A stretch of 64,000 nucleotides of DNA from Rhipidocladum racemiflorum (Eukaryota; Streptophyta; Magnoliopsida; Poales; Poaceae), in contig CM070576.1 of the NCBI GenBank assembly GCA_036346355.1, forward strand, positions 50,639,712 through 50,703,711, read 5' to 3'. Under the pieces are notes generated by a model, which saw only the letters and a list, made by a program, of their open reading frames with translations, was not told the origin of the DNA and searched no databases. Positions 1-9,144 of the stretch are shown piece after piece; positions within the stretch are counted from its first letter, which is position 1; every line of letters begins with the position of its first letter. Both the position numbers and the translations under genes were made by a program.

Positions 1-140
1 TACAGGTAAACACAGGTGGGCCCGTGTCCTATTGCGGGTTCCGACAAATGATTATCACTACCAAGCCATCCTCGATTTCCCAGCTGATTTCGACACGATT
101 AACCCTACCGTCGATCGCAACGGTAGAACGCCAGTTCCCA
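1..140. other. Left edge, no gene seen
   Basis: I see no supported gene here. A short open frame starts near 32 but runs into the fold-back element that begins at about 141, and it resembles no family I recognise. Confidence 0.5.
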
Positions 141-718
141 GGAGGAATTTTTTTAAAATAATACATTTTCTAAAAGTAATTGCGATATTAATACGCGAAA
201 AAATAAAATTGCAAAAATAATACTACTTCGTCAAATGGTACGACAAAATAATATTAGTCGCTAAACTGATGGACAAAAAAGAGGTAGTCGACGTACTGTT
301 TGGCGACTACTCGTTAATCCCGCAGTTAACTATGCATCATTAGGGCTCGCGCGACACGAGACAGTAATCACCTACGATTTGGCAGTAACTAATTATTGCC
401 AAACGGTTTGACGACAACAAACTAGTTATCACCAACCGGTATGGCGTCAACAACTAGTTATCGCCAAACCATTGGCTATAACTAGTTATTACCAAATGGT
501 ATGGCGATTACTGTCTTGTGTCGCGTGAGGCCTAATGACGCATCGTTAACTACCAGATTAACGCGTCAAACGGTACGGTGACTACCTATATTTCGTCGTA
601 CCGTTTTGACGACTACTGCTATTTCGTCGTACCATTTGGCGAAGTAGTATTTTTTTAATTTTTTGCATATTAATATCGTAATTACTTTTAGAAAATATAT
701 TATTAAAAAAAATCCCTC
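141..718. mobile_element. Palindromic fold-back MITE
   Basis: The left half (141 to about 430) and the right half (about 430 to 718) are imperfect reverse complements along nearly their whole length. The outer ends read GGAGGAATTTTTTT on the left and AAAAATCCCTCC on the right. Matching internal blocks include the arms around 200-245 and 595-655. The centre repeats short motifs of the form ACTAGTTAT followed by CCAA and GGTATGGCG. A transcript would fold into one long hairpin. There is no coding capacity. I found no clear target-site duplication, so the superfamily is undecided. Confidence 0.75.
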
Positions 719-1160
719 CCCGGAGCGTTGGTCGTTGCGTCGCAAACGGATACCGAATCCGCCACAAACACAAAACCATGGCACGCGTTTTACTTGGCAT
801 CCACCAACCACCATCCGAGTCGCAGAAAGCCACCTCCCAACCAACGCTACCTACGTCACCTCCAGTTCCACGGCCTCACCGTTCGGCGATATACCTCCTC
901 CCCCGGTCAACCCACGGAATAGTTGCTTCCATTGGCGACCGCGCGAACAAAAAGGTCCCCATCTTTTCTCGCCGGAACCCGCCGCCGCCGCTGCCGGCCC
1001 CACAGTTGATGGATTTCGGAAGGCCCACCGCAATCCAGACGACGTCCGAAGCGAACAAGGCCTCCGCCTCCTCCCGCCCGTCCGACCTGTCCTTCTTGGC
1101 CCCCTCCACGCCGTGGTTCCGGGAGCTGTGGGTCAACGCCTCCAAATAACAGCTTCCCTC
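719..1160 (+). other. Putative 5' leader exon with small ORF
   Basis: This GC-rich block differs sharply from the AT-rich repeats around it and looks like the first exon of a grass gene. A plausible splice donor (CCCTCAAG followed by GTGCGC) lies at 1160/1161. The natural partner is the Smr-domain gene, whose coding exon opens with a leader segment that could begin at 3910 after a CATTATAG acceptor; this link is inferred. An open frame at 778-1149 ends in a stop before the donor. Its last 46 codons, from an ATG at 1009, could be an upstream ORF or a small separate protein. I recognise no family in it. Confidence 0.35.
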
Positions 1161-1394
1161 AAGGTGCGCGTGTCTCAGATCTATTGGTGAGTGAAATCGT
1201 GTCTCAGATCTATTGATTCATCTCTGGAGTGGATTGGCTGCTCCGTTTGTGTGAATTTTGTGGTCTTCGTTTAAGGGACGGATTAGATGCTATTGAATTT
1301 GTGAGGGCGGATATTGGGGGTAAGCTCGTACAGGCGGAAGGCCTAAGAATTGGACTGCTAGCAAAGTGAATTCCGTGTATCATATATTCCTATC

Positions 1395-2326
1395 CAGGGT
1401 TCCAAATTTCGTTTAGGGCTCAAATCTCGTCGCCCTCCGAAATCCAAAATCTCGGCAAAATCCGAACGAAATTTAAAAAACAAAATTCAAATTCGGTATT
1501 TTTTTAACCAAGATTTCCGAGATTTCGGTCCAAAAAACGAAATTTCGTTCGAAATTACCAATATCTCGGTAAATTTCAACTGAACGAAAAATGGTTCGAA
1601 CGATGTCAAAAAATTTTAAAATTTTTTGGATGATCCTGATACAAAACTAATGTTCCCATAAAAATTTCAAATAATGATCAAGCCCGAGGAATTTTTAAAA
1701 AATCTAACAGTGCTATTGTCCTGATAAAAGGCTGACCGACAAATTTCAACCGAATGGAAAATGGTACAAACCACATTAGATACTTTTGAAAAAAAATTTG
1801 GATGGTTATAACACATCCATAATATTACCATAAAATTCTCAGATGATAATCAATCTTGAGAAATTTTCAAAAATTCAAAAAATGTTACTGAAGACTGACC
1901 GATAAATTTCAACTGAATGAAAAATAGTTCAAACAATGTTGGAAAGTTTTTTAAAAATTTTTGGATGGTTCTGATGCATCAATAATATTCTCATAAAATT
2001 TTCAAATGATGATCACACTTGAGAAATTTTTAAAAATTCTGACAGCCGAGGTATTTAATTAATAACCACAAGAATTAATGTATATATGCTAACGGGATGA
2101 TCTACTGACTGTCCCACATGGGAAATGACGTGAAGAATACAATCCGGTCAAGTTTTGATCAAATTTCGGCCAAAAACACCGAGATTTCGGCGAGATTATA
2201 GGTTATTGTAGCACTTCGAATTTTTTTAATTTTTTTTAATTTCGTCAGGATTATGAAACTCGGGAGGATCCGAAATCCAGGATTTCACCGAGATTTCGCG
2301 GGATTTCGGCGAGATTTTGATCCTTG
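1395..2326. mobile_element. hAT-like non-autonomous element with 8-bp TSD
   Basis: The element starts CAGGGTTCC and ends GATCCTTG, an imperfect terminal inverted repeat of hAT type. It is flanked by an identical 8-bp direct repeat, TTCCTATC, at 1387-1394 and 2327-2334. The interior is AT-rich, repeats variants of 'gagatttcgg' and 'aaatttcaactgaa', and carries no open frame. It lies in the inferred leader intron of the Smr gene. Its right 232 bp or so are included in the 440-bp tandem duplication described separately. Confidence 0.8.
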
Positions 2327-2974
2327 TTCCTATCTGCGTCGCGTAGCTTTATTTTTCCTCGCTGCTACTTGTTTGTTCATTTGTTGTGAAAAAAGAAGAA
2401 GGAATAATTGATTATTTGCCACACAGTTGATGCGTATTTGATGATTTGCCACGTCATATCTCACTGACATTTGGATCCAGAGGTCACATGTCAACGAGAC
2501 ACGGTGTGATAAATCATCGAGTGCGCAAATAACTGGATGATCTACTGACTGTCCCACATGGGAAATGACGTGAAGAATACAATCCGGTCAAGTTTTGATC
2601 AAATTTCGGCCAAAAACACCGAGATTTCGGCGAGATTATAGGTTATTGTAGCACTTCGAATTTTTTTCAATTTTTTTAATTTAGTCAGGATTATGAAACT
2701 CGGGAGGATCCGAAATCCAGGATTTCACCGAGATTTCGCGGGATTTCGGCGAGATTTTGATCCTTGTTCCTATCTGCGTTGCGTAGCTTTATTTTTCCTC
2801 ACTGCTACTTGTTCGTTCATTTGTTGTGAAAAAAGAAGAAGGAATAATTGATTATTTGCCACACAGTTGATGCATATTTGATGATTTGCCACGTCATATC
2901 TCACCGACATTTGGATCCAGAGGTCACATGTCAACGAGACACGGTGTGATAAATCATCGAGTGCGCAAATAATC
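2095..2974. repeat. 440-bp tandem duplication
   Basis: Two direct copies, about 2095-2534 and 2535-2974, differ at only a few positions (for example tgcgtcgcg against tgcgttgcg). Each copy begins GGATGATCTACTGACTG and ends near GTGCGCAAATAA. Each contains the right end of the hAT-like element, one TTCCTATC target repeat and about 200 bp of unique flank. The duplication therefore postdates the insertion. A 16-A run follows the second copy. Confidence 0.9.
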
Positions 2975-3407
2975 AAATCACCAAAAAAAAAAAAAAAACC
3001 CTAACGGGCTGTTAGTAAAATATATGACTGTGCATATCGATGGAAACCTCGGCACCGCTAAAGTTATTCTAGAATGTTACAGCATAAAAATGAAAATTCT
3101 AATCAATAAAGCATTGGAAACAAATGTTAGTAGCATTTGTAACACCGAAAATGACTTCAAAGCTATATTTGCTTTTCGAGAGGGGCTTATATGCTTTTCT
3201 TTTTGAAAGTCGCATAAATATTAAAGTATAAATGAAGGGTAGACGGTGATTACTTACCCCTTCGCTTGCTTTAAGAGTTGAGCAACTTAACTCAAAACTA
3301 ATGTACAGAACAGTAGTTTGTGTTCTGCAATGTAGCAGTTTGTAATTTCAACTGTTAATGAATGCATGCATAAGTACCTAATTTAATTCTAAAGGTAGCT
3401 CAATGTT

Positions 3408-3556
3408 GGGGTGTTCAAACCCGATTTGAGCGGTTTAGCAAAACCAGATGTGGGTAGCGACTTGCATGTGTGTTCACCGGCAGCAACTGTACAGCACTGC
3501 TGATCTGTACAAGAGCTGGTTTGAACGGGTTTTGTGGAACTGTTTTTGTACAGCCC
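3408..3556. mobile_element. Small MITE with 12-bp direct flanks
   Basis: This 149-bp insert starts GGGGTGTTCAAA and ends TTTGTACAGCCC, which are imperfect inverted termini. It is flanked by identical TAGCTCAATGTT at 3396-3407 and 3557-3568. Target duplications of roughly 9-12 bp point to the Mutator-like group, although part of the 12-bp identity could be chance. It lies in the inferred leader intron of the Smr gene. Confidence 0.7.
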
Positions 3557-4041
3557 TAGCTCAATGTTAGGTAATTGTTGTCACACATTCATGTCAAAGT
3601 TTCAGTTGATGTATTATAACTTCTTCTTCTTTTGCAACTGGTGCTAAGTTTCATTTGTACTACTTCAACATTGCTGCTACACAATCCTAAGATGATCCGA
3701 TGCGAAAATGTGTTAATTTTTAATGAAAAATTATTATTTTGTAATAAGATTAATTTGAATGCAGTGGCTAAAAGTGGAGCATGTTATTCTCGGAAAGAAA
3801 ATAGCGTTAGTGATATGTTGTGTTCCAGCTTTTTTGCCGGCTTTTAAGTGTCTTCTTATCAGAAGTTTGTATTAGGTTAAGTGAGTTGACCTTTTTTCCC
3901 ACATTATAGGAGAGCATTGGTGGATCTCGATTGGTTGAGGGAAGTAAAGCAAAGGGGACCTAGCATCCTTTTGGCTAGCATTGGGGCTTTGCTATTCTAG
4001 GCTAAAATAAGGCCGTTTCAAGAAGGCTGTCAACTGTAAAT

Positions 4042-5874
4042 ATGTATAAGCAAAACATCCCCAATTCTGGGTGGGCTGCTTTTGATCGCAGGTGGCGTGG
4101 CACAGCTGGCAGAGGGGATGATGTTGATGTCAATTCATTTCCAGCGCTCTCAGATTCTAGAGCCCCCAGTTCTGCTAGCAGCTCAGTTACAGAAAATAAT
4201 AATAGGCCAAAAACAAAGCCTTTTGCATCAGTGCTTCGCCCTTCTGTGGAATTTGCAGCTGTTGGTGATGAAAACGGAAATAAGCACTTGACTGATCACA
4301 TGGAGAACACAAACTTTAGTGCAAGCTCTGCATCTGATAGCCAAATTAAGCTGCTGAAAGATGCTCATAGTTGTGCTGACATTACCTTAATTGAGGATGT
4401 ATTGGCTGGTGTGAATAATGATGTTGGCCAAGCATCTGCTTTGTTGAAAGCTATGTTCTGTCCTGATTTGCCGACAGGAGAGAGTCAGACACCTGCTCAA
4501 CTTGTTTCTGCGACAAATAAAACACATGGTTTAGCATCAGGAAATGCTACAGCAGACAATAAACCTCCAAATGGCTCACATTTGTTGCCACCGCCAATGA
4601 ATATGGTCCGTATACCCTTGGAACCTGAATTGGAGGAGCTTGGTGACGATTACTTAAACCTCCGGAAAGATGCATTGAAAATGATGAGGTATACTCCAAA
4701 TCCTTGTTTATTTTATGAGTTTTCAACTGCTCTGATATTAGTCAGCATAATACTTGCACTAGGTTATGCATAGCAGAGTTTAATTCTACATGTGCCATGT
4801 GCTATAACGAAGCCAATTACAGGTCTGAACTAATTTCTTCCACAAAGTATGCCTTGACATGTTAAGTTAGGTCTTATGGGCGTTGGGCGGATTCATGCAA
4901 ACCCAACCAAATATAGGTCTATTAAGTGCAGACCTTGCATAGGATCATACTTAGTTTTGCAATTCATATTGAATTTGGGAGCCATGAATCTATGGAGCTA
5001 ACTTGAGCCCCTGAAAAATGATCAGGTACTACTGAGACAATCATACAAAGTAAACATGTTAAAACTAAATAATGAATGGACATATCAACTAAGCAATAAC
5101 ATATCAACATTGACAACATGTTAAAGCTAAAGAATCAGGGATATGCCCAAAACATGTGCTGCATTCTTATAGCTGAGGTTCGAACATCTTGTTTTAGTTA
5201 GGCTTGAAGTCGTCTTTTTCGGTGAAACTGAGCCATTTGTCTTTCCTTTTGGTCGCAGAGCTGCCACAAAGCATTCTCAGGCTGCCAGCAATGCATTCTT
5301 GAGAGGTGACCATGCTGCTGCCAAGGAACTTTCTCTCGGAGCTCAAGAAGAGCGGGCCACTGCTGAAAAGCTGAACAATAAGGCAGCACAAGAAATATTT
5401 CGCCTCAGGAACAGCAACAATGACATCTGGAAGATAGACATGCATGGTCTGCATGCATCAGAGGCTGTAGCTATGTTAGAGAGGCATCTACACATGATAG
5501 AGTTCCAGCAACCAGGGAATAGTGCAGCTCCAACTGATGAATTGGCTAAGTCAGAACTGGCAATCGCTGGCTCAAACAACATTGAGTTTGCCGCAGAGAA
5601 GTTGGTGCTTCTTCGCCCAAGACAGGCCATCTTAGAGGTGATCACAGGTAATCTATCGATCCTCTAATGTGTTCTTTTTGTATTGCTTGTGTAAGCAACA
5701 CGAGCTTCGGTGATAACTCATTTATGTTTTCTCTTTACAGGGATTGGCAAGCACAGCAAAGGACAAGCTTCCCTACCCGTTGCAGTTAGAGGCCTCCTTA
5801 TTGAAAATGGGTATCGATTTGATGAGTTGAGGCCTGGTGTTTTTTCTGTTCGTCCTAAATTCCGCCACCGGTGA
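4042..5874 (+). CDS. CUE-like/DUF1771/Smr-domain protein
   Basis: Coding exons are 4042-4688, 5259-5647 and 5741-5874, all with GT-AG junctions that keep frame; together they encode 389 residues. An in-frame stop at 4003 inside the same leader segment supports the ATG at 4042. Residues about 105-145 resemble a CUE/UBA-like helix bundle (HSCADITLIEDVLAG). Residues about 198-260 form the DUF1771 coiled segment (RAATKHSQAASNAFLRGD). The C-terminus is an Smr domain with the DMHGLHASEA motif, an ITGIGKHS motif across the last intron, and the ending VRGLLIENGYRF. Smr domains are linked to nucleic-acid binding and nicking in other proteins; the role of this plant family is not well defined. A probable leader segment begins at 3910. 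The gene looks intact. Confidence 0.88.
4689..5258 (+). other. Intron 1 of the Smr-domain gene
   Basis: This 570-bp intron starts GTATAC and ends GGTCGCAG. I see no transposon with clear ends or any RNA gene in it. The second coding intron, 5648-5740, is short (93 bp), starts GTAATC and ends TTTACAG. Confidence 0.85.
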
Positions 5875-6727
5875 ACCTGTGAAAATTTGCACCATTAGGC
5901 AAGTTCTATTAGTTCTGCAAATAGATGCCTGTGAAATAGACTGCCAGCAGAACAAAATAATAGAACTTCGGCCGTCATAGTTGATTTATGTTGGATGTAA
6001 CAAATTTATACAGATGTTAATGTTATTTATACAGATGTCTGTAACCCTACAGTTGGTTTATGTTAAATGTAACTACAATATACTAGTATTGGCCTATCGG
6101 TGCACCACAATTTGTGATTCGTCTATGGTCTCTGCTGCTAAGTGCAACCGATTGTCACAATATGTTCCATCTTCTGGTTTGTGTGCATTACCATATACCA
6201 CCAGATGCAGCTGTAAGATGACCTTCTCAATTCTTATATATTTCGGTGATGTTTGAGCATTTTGCAATCCTGCGTCCATGCTATTGCTTTTGTGCCGTAT
6301 ATATTTTTGTTTCCTCGCGCTTTGTCAGTTGAGCTATAACAATGCATAAGCTCGTCAGAGTCTCGAAGGGCCTAAGCTTCTTTTCTGAAACAAGAAAAAA
6401 GAAAGAAGAGTACCTAGGAGAAACTAGTATTTTTAATTAAGAAGAAAGTAGGTATCCAAATTCAATCGGAAGAGGACTTAGAACTGAGTGTCCCACCAAT
6501 TGAGCTAGGCTCAGTTAGAGGGCTTAATCTTCATCTTGGCTCTGTGTTGGAACGCTGGAATTTATCCAGGCAATCCATGTTCCTATGTTACAAAAGGGCA
6601 TCTCTAGTGCTCCAAATTGGCAAGTGCTTAGAGGTAACTTTCTTTCTTGTCACGTTGGAGAGAGAATGCCTTAAATTCCCGAGTAGATGGTTGAGGATAT
6701 GATATACTCCCTCGCTTCTAACTTCTA
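5875..6727. other. 3' flank of Smr gene; tRNA-like fragment
   Basis: The first few hundred bases are AT-rich and probably hold the 3' untranslated region; I see no single convincing polyadenylation signal. At 6496-6507 the minus strand reads TAGCTCAATTGG, a good match to the tRNA A-box/D-arm, with a weak B-box-like sequence about 35 bases further along. This could be a decayed SINE or tRNA pseudogene. No cloverleaf can be built, so it is not called as a gene. Confidence 0.4.
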
Positions 6728-7250
6728 AGGGCATTTGCACATTCCGTTTCTTTGGCTGTTTCTTAACATGCCAGCTCAAACAAAAAAATGACGTGGAAGG
6801 AAATTAACATAGAGAGAAGAGAATCGTTTCATTTTTGTGATACGGTTTCTGCGCTCCTCCCAAAGCGGTTGAAACGCAAGAAATCTGCGTTGGCTATCCT
6901 CATCGTTTCTTCGCCCGATCTGATGCGCCCATCCCCTTTCTTCGCCCACCCATCCTTTCTTCGCCCGTCCCCTTTCTTCGCCGTCCCAGCTAGATTTGTC
7001 GCGCTGCCCCGATATTCTCCTCCGCCGCCCGGTACTACTTCCAACCTCAGTGCCTGTCGCCCCCTTCGCCGCTTGATGCCCCGACGCCCGGTGGCCCACC
7101 ATCCCCTCCGCCGCTCGATGCCCCGACGCCCCCTCCGCCGCCCGATTGCCCTCCATCTCCTCCGTCGCCCGGTGCTCCTCTGCCGCTCGGTGCGCCGACG
7201 CCCCCTCTAACTGCCCGATGGCCCTCCATCCCCTTCGCCGCCAGGTGAAG
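6728..7250. repeat. GC-rich low-complexity block, possible MULE fragment
   Basis: The block opens with GGGCATTTGCACATTCC, a phrase like the ends of grass Mutator-type MITEs. It then runs into imperfect short repeats built on CGCCGCTCGATGCCCCGACG between about 7040 and 7215. Open frames exist on both strands (6788-7210 plus, 6776-7282 minus), but they only reflect the absence of A/T-rich stops and encode Arg/Pro or Gly/Arg/His repeats. A matching right terminus was not found. Confidence 0.4.
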
Positions 7251-7479
7251 TCAGTGTTTACAAAAGCATTCATGGCAAGCATTGATGATCTGCTTATGTA
7301 TGATTTAAAAGCAAACCTTCTATATATTGCGCCATTTCGTTGCCTGAATCACCGCATTAATGCAATGACGGCTCGTGCCTACATCGGTGCATAAACCTAA
7401 CCGTTGAGGCAAGCGTGTAATGATATCTGCATTTTCTTCTTCTTTTCCCATCAGAAGAATCTGATTGGTAGACATTTTT

Positions 7480-8660
7480 AGACCGAAACCGAATTACCGA
7501 AATGAACCGAATTAATTGATTATTTCAGTTTTGTTGTTTATGGTTTTCAGTTCTGTCGACGATCGGGATCGCCTGACCGTAGAAGTGTTAGGGGGTTGAT
7601 GTGAAATGCGGAACCCGGTATGGCTTCACTCAAAGAGGATAGGGGTCCACTGCCTCAATGGTTGAAGGAAGAAGAAAGAGAGGGACACCGAGAGTTATAC
7701 TGGTTCGAGCCCCCAAGATCGGGTAATAGCCCTACTCCAGCCTTGCCCAAAGGCGAAGAAGTTCACTATATTTCAGTACAAGAGGTGCTCTCTAGCTCGA
7801 GCTCCTGTTATCTGTCTTGCGAGTCTGTGTGTCTAGTTCTATTTTCTGTCTCCCCTTTTGCTATGTTCGTCTAAGGGGATTTTATGCCTCTCCCAACCGT
7901 TACTTGAAACGATCGGGAGAGATTCTTGGGGGAGTGGCTTCATGCGCACTAAAGCCGGATCGCAACCGTTCCGGGATTACTGTCCACGACTGACTTAACT
8001 CCATCATTTAAGGATCTTTGTAACTGACGGCGCATATGTCTGACTGAGATCCTCAAGCTTGACCCCTTGGTCACGAGCTAGCTCCTTGGTCTCTAGCTCA
8101 AAGTCGAGCGGGAGCCGTGCGACCAGCGACGTGGTCAGGGACTCTTAGCTCGAGCTCGAGCTAGGGGTTTGTTGACCATGCCGTCGACCGGGCAGGAATT
8201 TTTCCAGTCCCCAACAAGTTCGATTTTTATTTTGGTATAATTCAATTTTCGGTGTTCGGTTCGACTTTTTGCTTTTATAAACCGAAATAGCCTAATAGCT
8301 CATATACAATACCACTTTTATAATGCCCTTCCTAAAACTACCAAATAATTCTTATGTTCTAATATCTTTATGCATATACGTGGTATGTCTATGTTTTATT
8401 ATGCTTATACTGTAATAATCTTTGAATATTATATCGGTTTATCTATACTCAGTACTACGATGGAAGGACCAAATCTAATCTATCTAGTGTTTATACATAT
8501 TTCGATTAACCGAAAAGCCGAATTAACCAAACCAAAATATTTCGATTAATTCGGTTCGATTTTTCATTTTAATCCAAAAAATTTATGTAGCTAGTTTTTA
8601 AAAATTAAATTATTTTAAAACCGCACCGACTAATCGAAAAATCTGAATACCCACACCCCT
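7480..8660. repeat. AT-rich 'accgaa' inverted-repeat element, interrupted
   Basis: The left portion (7480-7553) and right portion (8217-8660) are rich in motifs such as accgaaaccgaatta and ttcggttcgattttt, which are reverse complements of each other. The right end, near CCCACACCCCT, is typical of a common grass repeat. The element was split by the solo LTR at 7554-8216. It has no coding potential, and its exact outer limits are uncertain. Confidence 0.6.
7554..8216. mobile_element. Solo LTR, 663 bp, with 5-bp TSD
   Basis: The segment begins TGTCGACGATC and ends GTCCCCAACA, giving the canonical TG...CA retroviral-type termini. It is flanked by the same pentamer, AGTTC, at 7549-7553 and 8217-8221. 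The flanking AT-rich repeat reads continuously once the insert is removed. The interior contains a phrase common in grass gypsy LTRs (TACTGGTTCGAGCCCCC at about 7699). No primer site, polypurine tract or gag-pol adjoins it. It is therefore a solo LTR left by recombination between the two LTRs of a former element. Confidence 0.85.
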
Positions 8661-8991
8661 AAATCCGATGCTGCATTAGTCGTCAACCCGTGTTGTTATT
8701 TTCTCATGGGATTCGGAGCTACCAAGACAGTTGAGCAATTGCCGTCAAGCAAGGGAAAGGTTCTCCAAACGTCACATCAGCATATCAGCCAAGATCCAAG
8801 CCAAAAAGGACATCGGATACTGCCCCATTTATGCGTTTTTGTACAAGGATACAAGGGTTTCGTCCTTCCTTCTCCCATCGGCCGAAGGCCAATGACCAAC
8901 GCCCGGTTAGAATCTCAAAGCAAACAACCTACCTGAAACTGAAACCCCATGGCTGTCCAAACACACAAGAGGGGTTACACTGCTCAGTGCA
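8661..8991. other. Intergenic, nothing recognised
   Basis: Between the AT-rich repeat and the 3' end of the response regulator I see no gene, structured repeat or transposon end. This probably includes the 3' untranslated region of the response-regulator gene. Confidence 0.5.
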
Positions 8992-9144
8992 GAAGCTACG
9001 GATGAAGAGCTCCTCGCAGCCTGCCTTGGACTGCACGCACCATCGTCAAGCACACTACAAGCGAGAGGAAGCTACAGATGAAGAGCTTCCTCGCAGCCTG
9101 CCTTGGACTGCACCATCGTCAAGCGCACTACAGCGAGAGGAAGC
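8992..9144. repeat. Tandem repeat over the response-regulator stop codon
   Basis: Two adjacent copies (about 8992-9067 and 9068-9144, period 72-76 bp) share GATGAAGAGCTTCCTCGCAG and the stretch GCGAGAGGAAGC. The upstream-strand copy contains the terminal codons and stop of the response regulator. The second copy, further 3' on the minus strand, repeats that end with an extra base and so lies in the 3' UTR. Confidence 0.8.

Noticed and set aside
663..1190. 175-codon plus-strand frame across the MITE end and leader exon
   Set aside because: It starts within the palindromic MITE and crosses the likely splice donor; no recognisable protein.
6496..6530. tRNA gene on the minus strand
   Set aside because: Only an A-box/D-arm-like motif fits; acceptor and T-arms cannot be formed. 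At most a SINE or tRNA remnant.
6776..7282. 168-codon minus-strand Gly/His/Arg-rich frame and 140-codon plus-strand frame
   Set aside because: Both encode short imperfect repeats from a GC-rich low-complexity block; no domain and both strands are equally open.
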